Shown: positions 45,131 through 53,923 of the stretch, one piece after another
Numbering within the stretch: the stretch's first letter is position 1
Layout: every line of letters starts with the position of its first letter
Assembly: GCF_014196615.1 (NCBI RefSeq)
Contig: NZ_JACIDY010000003.1
Location: 62,001-126,000, forward strand
Length of the DNA: 64,000 nt
Reading direction: 5' to 3'
Source: Novosphingobium fluoreni
Lineage (GTDB): Bacteria; Pseudomonadota; Alphaproteobacteria; Sphingomonadales; Sphingomonadaceae
Program-made: the position numbers and the translations under genes
The notes under the pieces: generated by a model
What the model saw: only the letters and a program-made list of their open reading frames with translations
The model's database searches: none
Told to the model about the DNA's origin: nothing

Positions 45131-46003
45131 ATGGACGCTCCTGCCGAACCCTATCCCTACGCCTCGGCCGAACAGGTGGACCCGCTGGTGCGGCGCGTGC
45201 TGGCGCACAATCCCTCGGCCTTCACCTACACCGGCACGCAAAGCTATATCGTCGGCAGCGGCGCCGAAGTGGCGGTGATCGATCCCGGCCCCGACGAGGC
45301 TGAGCATATCGAGGCGCTGCTAGCCACCATCGGCGATGCGCGCCTGGTGGCGATCTGCTGCACGCACACGCATCGCGATCACTCACCCGCCGCCGCGCCC
45401 TTGTCGGCACGGACCGGCGCGCCGATCATCGGCTGCGCACCGTTGACGATGGACGACGATGGCCCCCGCGCCGACGCCGCCTTCGATGCCTCCTACCGCG
45501 CCGACCGCGTGCTGGCCGATGGCGAAACCGTTGTGGGCGATGGCTGGACGCTGGTGGCGGTGGCGACGCCGGGGCACACTTCGAATCACATCTGCCTGGC
45601 GCTGCCCGAAAGCGGCGTGCTGTTCACCGGCGATCACGTGATGGGCTGGTCCACCAGCGTGGTCTCCCCGCCCGATGGCGACATGACCGACTACATGGCT
45701 AGCCTGCAGAAGCTGCACGATCGGGAAGATCGCATCTACTTTCCCGCCCACGGCCCCGCGATCGAGAAGCCCCGGCAGCTGGTGCGCGGCATGATCGGCC
45801 ACCGCCGCAGCCGCGAGAAGCAGATCCTGAAGCAGATCGGCGAAGGCCACACCCGCATCGCCCAGATGGTCCCCCGGATGTACAAGGGCGTGGACGAACG
45901 GCTGTGGCCGGCCGCAGGCCGCTCCGTCCTGGCTCATCTGATCGACCTGGACCGCCGCGGCTTCGTCACCCCGGTGGGAGAAGAGTGGTTGCCCGCCGCC
46001 TGA
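45131..46003 (+). CDS. metallo-beta-lactamase-fold hydrolase
   Basis: 290 residues from the ATG at 45131; an in-frame GTG overlapping the rcdA stop is an alternative. The zinc-binding motif THTHRDHSPAA is at about residue 77, with further ligands in TPGHTSNH and FTGDHVMG. A C-terminal winged-helix-like region (SREKQILKQIGEGHTRIAQMV) resembles LACTB2-type hydrolases or endoribonucleases. The substrate is unknown. Confidence 0.88.
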   Translation: MDAPAEPYPYASAEQVDPLVRRVLAHNPSAFTYTGTQSYIVGSGAEVAVIDPGPDEAEHIEALLATIGDARLVAICCTHTHRDHSPAAAPLSARTGAPIIGCAPLTMDDDGPRADAAFDASYRADRVLADGETVVGDGWTLVAVATPGHTSNHICLALPESGVLFTGDHVMGWSTSVVSPPDGDMTDYMASLQKLHDREDRIYFPAHGPAIEKPRQLVRGMIGHRRSREKQILKQIGEGHTRIAQMVPRMYKGVDERLWPAAGRSVLAHLIDLDRRGFVTPVGEEWLPAA

Positions 46004-46082
46004 GCTGGAAGACGGGCTTGCCCGCCGGGGCACATCGAGCGGCCTGGAGGGCACCCATGTCCCGGCTAACCGTTGAAGCCTC

Positions 46083-46928
46083 ATGCCCGATTCCCTCAAT
46101 TTGCCCGAGCGCCTGAAATCCTCGATCCGAACGCGCGTGGTGCGTGTTTTCAACGATGTCGATCGCGGACAGGCCCCTGTGCTGCGCAGCGATCATGCGC
46201 TGTTCGCGCCTGGCTCGGTAGTATGGCGGGTGCATGGCGATGTCGGCGCGATGATGGTCGGCGGTATCGCCAGCCTCCTTCTGCAGATGCTCCACCCCGC
46301 CGTGCTGGCCGGGGTGTGGGACCATTCCAACTTCCGCCGCGACATGCATGGCCGCCTGCGCCGCACCGCCCGTTTCATCGCCGAAACGACTTATGCCGAT
46401 CGCACGCAAGCCGAAGCGGCGATCGCCACCGTCCGGCGGGTTCACGACTATGTGTCGGGTACACTGCCGGACGGCACGCCCTACACTGCGAACGATCCGG
46501 CGCTGCTGGCCTGGGTCCATGTGACCGAGACCAGCAGCTTCCTGGATGCCTGGATCAGATACGGCGAGCCGCTGATGTCGCTGGCCGAGCAGGACCGCTA
46601 TTTCGCGCAAATGGCGCAAGTGGGCGAAGCGCTCGGCGCTCATCCCCTGCCCCGCAGCCGGGCCGAGGCGCGTGATCTGATCGCGCGAATGCGGTCGCAG
46701 CTGAAGGTGGATGCCCGCACGCGGGAAGTTGCCCGCCTGATCCTGAGCGGCAATAGCACGTCCGCGCTCGGCGATGCACCACGCAAGCTGGCGACGCAGG
46801 CCGCCATCGATCTGCTGCCGGACTGGGCGCGCCGAATGCATGGCCTCTCCGTCTCAACCCTGGGAAAGCCCTTGGTTCGCGCCGGAACATTCGGCGTAGC
46901 ACAAACCCTGCGTTGGGCTTTTCGCTGA
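46083..46928 (+). CDS. MpaB-like oxygenase (DUF2236)
   Basis: 281 residues. The family hallmarks are visible: VWRVHGDVGAMMVGGIASLLLQMLHPAVLAGVWDHS near residue 50 and LAWVHVTETSSFLDAW near 143, which supply the His residues that bind the metal or heme in MpaB/latex-clearing-type oxygenases. The substrate is unknown. It is followed by an EamA transporter 66 bases on. Confidence 0.85.
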   Translation: MPDSLNLPERLKSSIRTRVVRVFNDVDRGQAPVLRSDHALFAPGSVVWRVHGDVGAMMVGGIASLLLQMLHPAVLAGVWDHSNFRRDMHGRLRRTARFIAETTYADRTQAEAAIATVRRVHDYVSGTLPDGTPYTANDPALLAWVHVTETSSFLDAWIRYGEPLMSLAEQDRYFAQMAQVGEALGAHPLPRSRAEARDLIARMRSQLKVDARTREVARLILSGNSTSALGDAPRKLATQAAIDLLPDWARRMHGLSVSTLGKPLVRAGTFGVAQTLRWAFR

Positions 46929-46994
46929 CACGACACCCAACGGGATCGAAACCGAGGTCGACAGGGCACGAGGAGGTGGCCATGGACCGTCTCC

Positions 46995-47867
46995 ATGTTG
47001 GCCCGCCTCGCCCCCGCGCTGTTCGTCCTGATTTGGTCCACCGGTTTCGTCACCGCGCGCTGGGTGGTGCCGCACGGTGCGCCGCAGCTGATCCTGCTTG
47101 TCCGACTGGCCATCACCGCCGCGGTGATGGCAGCCGCGGCGTTCACGGCGCGAGAAGCCTGGCCGCGCGGCGCGCAGCTGCGCCGCCACCTGCTGGCCGG
47201 AGCCCTGTTGAACGGCATCTACTTATGCGTCAGCTGGTGGGCCGTGCAGCGCGGGATGCCGGCCGGGATCATGGCGCTGCTGGGCGCGCTGCAACCGTTG
47301 CTGGTGGCGGTGGGAAGCTTCCTGTTCATGGGCGAGCGCCTGCCCGCGCGCGGCTGGGGCGGGCTGGCCGTTGCGCTGGCCGGCGTGTTCCTGGTGCTGG
47401 CGCCTTTGCTGGAGAAAGGCTTGCAAGTCAGCGTCCCTCTCATCGTCGTTGTCGGCGCCTGCACCGCCATCCTCGCCATGGCGGCGGGGACCATGGTCCA
47501 GTCCGGCAAGTTGGCGGCGGATGGCATCTGCGTATCCAGCGCTGTGCAGAACCTGAGCGGCGCGATCGTCGCCCTGGTGATCTGCGTGATGGTAGGCGAT
47601 TATCGCTGGGACAATTCGCCGCAGTTGTGGTTCGGCCTGGGCTGGTCGGTGCTGATGCTGTCCGCCGCGGGCCTTTCGCTGCTGGTCTGGATGACACGCC
47701 GCCAGGGCCCCACCCGCGTCAGCGTGCTGCTATTGCTGGTGCCGCCCCTGGCCGCGCTGGAATCGCGCTTCCTGTTCGGCGAGCACTTGATGACCGTGCA
47801 GATCATCGGCTTCGCCGTGGCGCTGGGGGGCGTGCTGCTGGCCCGATCAGGTCCGAAAAAAGCCTGA
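46995..47867 (+). CDS. EamA/DMT-family membrane transporter
   Basis: 290 residues, ten predicted membrane helices in two EamA repeats (ALFVLIWSTGFVTARWVVPHG; GLSLLVWMTRRQGPTRVSVLLLLVPPLAAL). The family exports amino acids, nucleosides or other metabolites; the substrate cannot be read from the sequence. Confidence 0.92.
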   Translation: MLARLAPALFVLIWSTGFVTARWVVPHGAPQLILLVRLAITAAVMAAAAFTAREAWPRGAQLRRHLLAGALLNGIYLCVSWWAVQRGMPAGIMALLGALQPLLVAVGSFLFMGERLPARGWGGLAVALAGVFLVLAPLLEKGLQVSVPLIVVVGACTAILAMAAGTMVQSGKLAADGICVSSAVQNLSGAIVALVICVMVGDYRWDNSPQLWFGLGWSVLMLSAAGLSLLVWMTRRQGPTRVSVLLLLVPPLAALESRFLFGEHLMTVQIIGFAVALGGVLLARSGPKKA

Positions 47868-47945
47868 CGGCCCGCATCATTGCTGTGGCAAGGGGCCGCC
47901 GCCTCGCCTAGCCTCCTGAGCATTGCGGCGGACCGGGGAACACGA

Positions 47946-48686
47946 ATGCAGCCACTTCTGGGAAAGACCGCCGTCATCATCGGTGGCGGACGCGGGATCG
48001 GCGGCGCGATCAGCCGGCGATTGGCCGCCGATGGCGCGAAGATCGGCTTCACTTATCGTGATCGCGTGAGCGAGTCGCAAAGCTTGCGAGCAGAGCTGGA
48101 AGAAGGCGGCACCCAAGTCGCCATAGCGCAAGTCGATGTCCTTGACGTACCCGCACTGACCGATGCGATCGAGGGGTTCGCGCGCGACCTGGGCGGCCTC
48201 GACATTCTGGTGACGGTGGCGGGAACGACGGTCTCGGGCGCGCTGGAAACTTACGCGGACGATGCGTTCGATATCTCGTTCAACGCCAACGTGAAGGCCC
48301 CCTTCCATGCCGCCAAGACCGCCGCCGCGCTGATGCCTTCGGGCGGGCGGATCATCACCATCGGCAGTATCGTGGCGGATCGGATGCCCGGCCCCGGCGG
48401 CACGCTCTACGCCGCCAGCAAGGCCGCGCTGAAGGGCATGACGCGTGGCCTGGCCCGCGATCTGGGGCCCAGGGCCATCACCGCCAACCTGGTCCAGCCA
48501 GGCCCGATCTCGTCCGAGCGCAACCCGTCGAACGGGCCAAACGCACCCGCGCAACATGCCCAGCTCGCGATCGTGCGGCATGGAACCCCGGATGAAGTGG
48601 CCGCGCTGGTGGGCTATCTCGCTTCGCCAGAGGCGGGCTTCGTCACGGGATCGGTCTATAATATTGACGGCGGCTGGTCGGCCTGA
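47946..48686 (+). CDS. short-chain dehydrogenase/reductase
   Basis: 246 residues from the ATG at 47946. The Rossmann Gly motif GGGRGIGGAI is near residue 13. The catalytic Ser (TIGSIVADR), Tyr and Lys (LYAASKAAL) are present, and the C terminus FVTGSVYNIDGGWSA is typical of the classical SDR family. The substrate is unknown. Confidence 0.93.
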   Translation: MQPLLGKTAVIIGGGRGIGGAISRRLAADGAKIGFTYRDRVSESQSLRAELEEGGTQVAIAQVDVLDVPALTDAIEGFARDLGGLDILVTVAGTTVSGALETYADDAFDISFNANVKAPFHAAKTAAALMPSGGRIITIGSIVADRMPGPGGTLYAASKAALKGMTRGLARDLGPRAITANLVQPGPISSERNPSNGPNAPAQHAQLAIVRHGTPDEVAALVGYLASPEAGFVTGSVYNIDGGWSA

Positions 48687-48693
48687 ACGCCCG

Positions 48694-49650
48694 TCAGCGC
48701 TTCTCGTAGCGCGTCAACCCGGCGCCCAGCGCGTTCTGCCCCAGCTTCACTGCATCGCCGGACCAGTCCGCCACGAAGGCGCTGCGGCGTTCGATGCCGG
48801 GCGCGAAGCGGGCGTCGTTGTTCTCTATCACCAGCCCGCCCGAGGTGTGGTTCTGATGCTCGGCCGCTATGGCGATGAAGGCGGAGTAGTTCTCCTTGTC
48901 CCGCCCCTGGACGAACCAGTTGTCGGCAATCCGGCCGGTTGCGCCGTCGCTGAGGTCGATCATGTAGTTGGTCGCGCGGCCATGCGAATCATCGAAGCTG
49001 CAATTCAGGATCGCCACTCTGGCGGCGCGGGTCTTGACGTAGTGGCCGCCGGTCCCCTGCTCGAACCGGCTGTTCGTCACCGTCAACGCGCCGTAGTTTC
49101 CGATATAGATCGAGTGAGCGCAGCCTGACCCTTCGCATGTCCCCAGGCGGGTGAACGTGGACTTGTCGATCTTGACTACGCCCTGCGGATCGTCGCCCGT
49201 CAGGATGCCCTGCTCGCTATCGCGAAACCAGCTTTGCGAGACCGAGAGGCTGCCATGTTCCAGCCGCACGCCAGAGCCGTTCTTGTCACTGACGCGGATA
49301 TTGGCGAAGGTCAGCCCATCGATCCGCGCCGCCCGCCCGCGCAGCACCAGAGCGCCCTTTCCTTCGCACGCAACACCGTCCAGCACCGCCTGGCCCGGCA
49401 CCGCGGCAACATAGGCGACGTCGCCCTGTGTCTGCACCGCGCAATCGGCAAAGCGGGCGGAGCCGAAACGGATCGTGCCGCGCGCATCGCCGATGGCGTC
49501 GACCGCCTCTTGCAACCGGGCGTAGCTGCGCCCGGTTTCCACCACCGTGTAGGGCGCGTCCTCGCTCTGCGCGAAGGTGGGCGCAGCAGCGATGGTGACG
49601 GCCGTGGAAACGGCAAAAGCTGCGAGCGCAAGGCGGGGCGTTGTCTTCAT
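48694..49650 (-). CDS. secreted right-handed beta-helix protein
   Basis: 318 residues with a signal peptide ending APTFAQ. Repeating short strands with Asn/Gly turns (GLTFANIRVSDKNGSGVRL, LSVSQSWFRDSEQGILTG, LTVTNSRFEQG, VAILNCSFDDS) form a parallel beta-helix as in pectate-lyase-like proteins. Two Cys pairs could be disulfides. It may bind or cleave an extracellular or periplasmic polysaccharide; no catalytic residues could be confirmed. Confidence 0.8.
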   Translation of the reverse strand: MKTTPRLALAAFAVSTAVTIAAAPTFAQSEDAPYTVVETGRSYARLQEAVDAIGDARGTIRFGSARFADCAVQTQGDVAYVAAVPGQAVLDGVACEGKGALVLRGRAARIDGLTFANIRVSDKNGSGVRLEHGSLSVSQSWFRDSEQGILTGDDPQGVVKIDKSTFTRLGTCEGSGCAHSIYIGNYGALTVTNSRFEQGTGGHYVKTRAARVAILNCSFDDSHGRATNYMIDLSDGATGRIADNWFVQGRDKENYSAFIAIAAEHQNHTSGGLVIENNDARFAPGIERRSAFVADWSGDAVKLGQNALGAGLTRYEKR

Positions 49651-49985
49651 GGTAGCGGCTTAACGCGCAATTCGGCACCCGGGCATCCGCTGGTTTGATG
49701 CTGCCTCTTTATGGGACGCAAGCCAGCCGGTTTATGACTTTGCGACAAAACATGTCCGCGCTGGCCGGCATCTTGAAGAGCATTGAGGACCAGCCCAAAT
49801 CAAACCTGCGGACCGGGCCCCTCTGGCGCGGCGCTCTTGCGAGCGCGGCGTGATGTCGGACCGCATCGGGTGAGACCGATGCCGGAGATACGGGGCTGCC
49901 CTTCCCCCCCAAACTCCTAGGCACCGCGCTTCGGCATTGGCTCACTCGATCGAACCATCATCCTCGTTCGATAGGGAACTCGGCC
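49651..49985. other. 335-base interval holding the structured leader of the mini-gene/terC unit
   Basis: No gene is supported here. The right two-thirds carry the hairpins described for the leader at 49767-49972. The left part, between the divergent beta-helix gene and the leader, shows nothing recognisable. Confidence 0.5.
49767..49972 (+). promoter_or_regulatory. structured 5-prime leader of the terC unit, possible divergent manganese (yybP-ykoY) riboswitch
   Basis: Hairpins are found at 49831-49846 (GCGCTC/GAGCGC) and 49863-49882 (GCATCGG/CCGATGC). The latter competes with a long-range pairing GGCATC (49767-49772) / GATGCC (49878-49883). The segment GTGAGACCGATGCC resembles the 3-prime core of yybP-ykoY riboswitches, which often control terC-type genes, but the highly conserved GGGGAGTA is not seen. 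A third hairpin (49949-49972) abuts the AGGGA ribosome-binding site. Confidence 0.3.
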
Positions 49986-50165
49986 ATGCATCTGCGTTTC
50001 TTCACGCTGTTGGAGCAACTTCAGAAACTCGACGACCACCTGCGGCTGGCGCAATCGCGCAGTCGCCCCGATCCGATCGAGATCGGCCATCTCAGCGCGC
50101 GCAAGCGCACGCTGCGGCAGCGATTGGCGAAAGTGATGCAGCGATCCACCGCCCAGCCTGCTTGA
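49986..50165 (+). CDS. mini-protein, DUF465-like
   Basis: 59 residues from an ATG with AGGGAA eight bases upstream. The sequence LEQLQKLDDHLRLAQSRS and IGHLSARKRTLRQRLAKV has the two-helix, Arg/Lys/Leu-rich pattern of the YdcH/DUF465 proteins at 43850 and 44201. It ends 15 bases before terC, so the two are probably co-transcribed. Confidence 0.65.
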   Translation: MHLRFFTLLEQLQKLDDHLRLAQSRSRPDPIEIGHLSARKRTLRQRLAKVMQRSTAQPA

Positions 50166-50180
50166 TGGAGCGCTTGAGCC

Positions 50181-51167
50181 ATGGAATTTCTAATTGCTGA
50201 CTGGCTGGGCACGCCTGCGTGGTTCTGGCTGGCATTTGCCGCGATCGTCCTGATCCTCACCGCCTTCGACCTTGGCGTCCTGCACAAAGACGACAAGGAG
50301 ATGGGCATCGGCGAATCCCTCAAGCTGTCCGTCTTTTATATCTTCATCGCCATGCTGTTCGGCGCCTGGGTGCTTTACGCCAAGGGCCAGCAGGCCGGCG
50401 TGGAATACTACACCGGCTATTTCATCGAAAAGGCGCTGTCGATCGACAACGTCTTCGTCATATCGATGATCTTCGGGTTCTTCGCGATCGAGGCGAAGTA
50501 CCAGTATCGCGCGTTGCTTTGGGGCATTCTTGCCGTCATCGTGCTGCGCGGCCTGATGATCGCGGGCGGCGCGGCGCTGATCGCCAGCGCGCACTGGGTG
50601 ATGTGGATATTCGCCGCCTTCCTGGTCTTCACCGGCGTGAAGATGCTGTTTACCGGAGAAAGTGAGCCGGACATCGGCAAGAACCCGGCGGTGCGCTGGA
50701 TATCGAAGCACCTCAACGTCACCAAGGAACATCACGGCAGCCACTTCTTCGTGAGGGCCCCGAATGCGCAAGGTCAACTGGCCTGGGCGGCGACACCGCT
50801 GTTCCTGGCGCTGGTGGTGATCAACCTGGCCGATCTGGTCTTCGCGGTGGATTCGGTGCCGGCGATCTTCTCCATCACCAGTGACACGTTCATCGTCTAC
50901 ACCTCGAACATCATGGCGATCCTCGGCCTGCGCGCGCTGTATTTTGCGCTGGCGGCGATGGTGCACCGCTTCCACTACCTGAAGTATGCGCTGGCGCTGG
51001 TGCTGGTGTTCATCGGCGCGAAGATCCTGATCGCAGACTTCGTGCTGGGCGGGGCCAAGTTTCCCCCGCTGCTCAGCCTGGCGGTAACCGTGGCGCTGAT
51101 CGCGGGCGGCGTGGTCTGGTCCTTGTGGAAGACCCGTGGCGAAGATCTGAAGCAGGTGGCGCACTAA
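50181..51167 (+). CDS. TerC/Alx family membrane protein
   Basis: 328 residues with about nine membrane helices. The two conserved acidic blocks (ALSIDNVFVISMIFGFF near residue 86 and LADLVFAVDSVPAIFSIT near 216) each carry Asp residues thought to bind metal. Members export manganese or are linked to tellurite resistance and secretion-coupled metalation. The long structured leader would fit manganese control. Confidence 0.93.
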   Translation: MEFLIADWLGTPAWFWLAFAAIVLILTAFDLGVLHKDDKEMGIGESLKLSVFYIFIAMLFGAWVLYAKGQQAGVEYYTGYFIEKALSIDNVFVISMIFGFFAIEAKYQYRALLWGILAVIVLRGLMIAGGAALIASAHWVMWIFAAFLVFTGVKMLFTGESEPDIGKNPAVRWISKHLNVTKEHHGSHFFVRAPNAQGQLAWAATPLFLALVVINLADLVFAVDSVPAIFSITSDTFIVYTSNIMAILGLRALYFALAAMVHRFHYLKYALALVLVFIGAKILIADFVLGGAKFPPLLSLAVTVALIAGGVVWSLWKTRGEDLKQVAH

Positions 51168-51260
51168 CTTCGGCCAGCCCGTGCCCGCCGGCAGGCAAGG
51201 CCGGGCGGACACGTGGCAGCGTGGCTATCAACGCCGATGATCCGCAGCTAAGGCGCGGCG

Positions 51261-52148
51261 ATGGAAGCTCATTCCGCACCATCGCCGCGCTGGAGCGCAG
51301 GCCATCTGGCCGCCCTGCTGCTGGCGAACGTCGCACTGGCTTTAGGCCCATGGTTCGTCAGGCTGGCGGATACCGGCCCCGTCGCCGCAGGGTTCTGGCG
51401 GCTGACGCTGGCGCTTCCCGTGATCTTCGTCCTCTCCCGCCGTGATCCGGTGCAGCGCCGGAGCGTCAGCGGGGCCACGCTCGCGCTGGTGGCGGGAGCG
51501 GGCGTGTTCTTTGCGCTGGACCTGGCCAGCTGGCACATCGGCATCGCCACCACCAAGCTGGCCAACGCATCGCTGTTCGGCAATTCGGGCAGCGTCATCC
51601 TGATGGCCTGGGGCTTGATCGCCGCCCGCCGTGCTCCGCGCGCGCTTGAGATCATCGCCATCCTCTGCGCGCTATCCGGGGCGGCGGTGCTGATGGGCGG
51701 TTCGCTGGAGATCAGCCACGCCAGTTTCGTGGGAGACCTGTTTTGCCTGCTCGCGGGGTTCTTCTACGCGTTCTACATCCTGATGCTGGCCCCGGCCCGC
51801 GCGCGACTGGGCCAGTTCTCGCTGCTGTTCTGGTCCACCCTGACCGGAGCGCCGATCCTGCTGGGCGTGGCGGCGCTGATGGGCGAGGCGATCGTGCCCG
51901 GCAACTGGACGCCGCTGCTGGTGCTGGCGATGAGTAGCCAGGTCGTGGGCCAGGGGCTGCTGATCTATTCGCTGAAGAATTTCCCGCCGCTGGTGATCGG
52001 CCTGGCGCTGCTGACCCAGCCGGCCATCTCCGCCCTCACCGGCTGGCTGGCCTTCGGCGAAATGCTCAGCGCAGGGGACGTCCTGGGCATGGTCCTGCTG
52101 GCGGGCGCGCTTGTGCTGGCGAAAGTGGGGGATCGCCCTGCGCCATAA
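51261..52148 (+). CDS. EamA/DMT-family membrane transporter, second copy
   Basis: 295 residues, ten hydrophobic segments in two EamA repeats (ANVALALGPWFVRLADTGPVAAGFWRLTLALP; GLLIYSLKNFPPLVIGLALLTQPAISALTGWLAFGEM). It is only distantly similar to the one at 46995. The substrate is unknown. Confidence 0.92.
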   Translation: MEAHSAPSPRWSAGHLAALLLANVALALGPWFVRLADTGPVAAGFWRLTLALPVIFVLSRRDPVQRRSVSGATLALVAGAGVFFALDLASWHIGIATTKLANASLFGNSGSVILMAWGLIAARRAPRALEIIAILCALSGAAVLMGGSLEISHASFVGDLFCLLAGFFYAFYILMLAPARARLGQFSLLFWSTLTGAPILLGVAALMGEAIVPGNWTPLLVLAMSSQVVGQGLLIYSLKNFPPLVIGLALLTQPAISALTGWLAFGEMLSAGDVLGMVLLAGALVLAKVGDRPAP

Positions 52149-52171
52149 GGCCGGTCGCACGCTGGCATCGG

Positions 52172-52744
52172 TCAGTCATCGCCATCTTCCGGCAGCGGAA
52201 CCTTGAACCCGTTGAGCGTGGTTGAAACCATGCAATAAAGCCCAACCAAGTAGATCAATTCCGCAGTGCCGCCCTGTCCGAACATGTCAATCATCTGCCG
52301 GTAGAGAAACTCAGGCACGATCTTGCCGGTGACCAGAACCGTGGCGAAGTCGTAGGCTAGGCTTTCAGTCGCGGAAAGGTCGGCTGGGCGGTTGCCGCTG
52401 ATGATGGTGCGGATTTGATCGTCGCTTAACCCGCGATTTTCAGCGATATGGATATGGGCGTATAATTCGTATTCAGAGTGGAAATGCGCACCCGTGACTA
52501 GAATCGCGACTTCGCGAACCGTTCCATCCAGTTCCGGTTTCTGCGCCAGCGCTTTCACCAACTCCCAGACCGGGCCGCCGAACTTGTCAAATGTCAGCCA
52601 AGGATTCCAGGGCCCGACCAGATCGCCATTGCCATCGATCGCGGTGAAGCCCTTGAAGTTCTGCTCTATGCCCTGCTTCATATCGGCATAGAGCGTGGCG
52701 CGCCCGTCAGTCAGAGCGGTGTGATCTAGCTGAGGCAAACGCAT
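52172..52744 (-). CDS. carboxymuconolactone decarboxylase/AhpD-like protein
   Basis: 190 residues, all-helical CMD-type fold. The segment EVAILVTGAHFHSEYELYAHIHIAENRGLSDDQIRTI matches the CMD family core, with the Glu-His pair but without the CxxC of peroxidase members. Its base composition is less GC-rich than its neighbours. The substrate is unknown. Confidence 0.85.
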   Translation of the reverse strand: MRLPQLDHTALTDGRATLYADMKQGIEQNFKGFTAIDGNGDLVGPWNPWLTFDKFGGPVWELVKALAQKPELDGTVREVAILVTGAHFHSEYELYAHIHIAENRGLSDDQIRTIISGNRPADLSATESLAYDFATVLVTGKIVPEFLYRQMIDMFGQGGTAELIYLVGLYCMVSTTLNGFKVPLPEDGDD

Positions 52745-52861
52745 GGCAAGACGCTCCGGGATGACAGATCTATCGAGAGTCGATGGTTATCGGCTAAACG
52801 CCCGAAGGACGAAAAGGATACCCGTGAAAACGGCCGTCGGAAATGCGCCCGGCGCAACGCA

Positions 52862-53848
52862 TTACCGCCCGCCCAGATCGCCCTTGCCGATGGTGCCGCT
52901 GGCCATTTCCAGCATCTTGTCGAGGCTCTTCTTCGCCGCAAGCCGCAGCGGCTCGGCGATCTCGATGCGCGGCTCCAGATCGCGCAGAGCGAGGTAGAGC
53001 TTCTCCATGGTGTTGAGCGCCATGTAGGGGCAGATGTTGCAGTTGCAGTTGCCGTCCGCACCGGGGGCGCCGATGAAGGTCTTCTCCGGCAGGGCCAACT
53101 GCATCTGATGGATGATGTGCGGCTCGGTCGCCACGATCAGCGTATCGCCCGGCATCGTCTTGGCAAACTGCAGAATGCCGCTGGTAGAGCCGACATAGTC
53201 CGCATGATCGACGATGTTCGGCGGGCACTCAGGGTGGGCGGCGATCGGCGCTCCGGGATGCTGAGCGCGCAGTTTCAGCAGCTCGGTTTCGCTGAAAGCT
53301 TCGTGGACGATGCAAACGCCCGGCCACAGAAGCATGTCACGGCCGAACTTGCGGTTGAGATAGCCGCCCAGATGCCGGTCCGGGCCGAAGATGATCTTCT
53401 GGTCCTTGGGTATCTGCTGCAGGATCGTCTCCGCGCTGGAGCTGGTGACGATCACGTCTGACAGCGCCTTCACTTCGGTCGAGCAATTGATGTAGGTCAG
53501 CGCGATGTGATCGGGGTGCGCCTCGCGAAACGCCTTGAACTTTTCAGGCGGGCACGAATCTTCCAGGCTGCATCCGGCGTCCATGTCCGGCAGCACAACG
53601 ATCTTGTTGGGGCTGAGAATCTTGGCCGTATCGGCCATAAACTTGACGCCGCAAAAGGCGATCACTTCCGCGTCGGTATCAGCCGCCTTGCGGCTCAATT
53701 CCAGGGAATCGCCCACGAAGTCGGCGAGGTCCTGCAGCTCGGGCTTCTGGTAGTAATGCGCCAGGATCACGGCCTTGCGCTCATGGCGCAAACGCTCAAT
53801 CTCCGCGCGCAAGTCGAGGCCGGTCAGGTTCAATGTCTGTGCGGTCAT
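52862..53848 (-). CDS. nadA: quinolinate synthase
   Basis: 328 residues from the ATG at 53848; the longer reading is non-homologous. NadA condenses iminoaspartate with dihydroxyacetone phosphate to quinolinate for NAD synthesis and carries a 4Fe-4S cluster. Cys-containing motifs AFCGVKFMADTAKIL, AHPECPPNIVDHADYVGSTSG and NCNICPYMALNTMEKL are present. nadB and nadC are not in the window, so nadA is a solitary gene here. Confidence 0.96.
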   Translation of the reverse strand: MTAQTLNLTGLDLRAEIERLRHERKAVILAHYYQKPELQDLADFVGDSLELSRKAADTDAEVIAFCGVKFMADTAKILSPNKIVVLPDMDAGCSLEDSCPPEKFKAFREAHPDHIALTYINCSTEVKALSDVIVTSSSAETILQQIPKDQKIIFGPDRHLGGYLNRKFGRDMLLWPGVCIVHEAFSETELLKLRAQHPGAPIAAHPECPPNIVDHADYVGSTSGILQFAKTMPGDTLIVATEPHIIHQMQLALPEKTFIGAPGADGNCNCNICPYMALNTMEKLYLALRDLEPRIEIAEPLRLAAKKSLDKMLEMASGTIGKGDLGGR

Positions 53849-53923
53849 GGTGTCCCCTGGGATCGTTGGCGCCCATGTAGTGAGCGGCAGCCCATAGCCC
53901 AAGCAATTTTGAATCTGGGCGCT

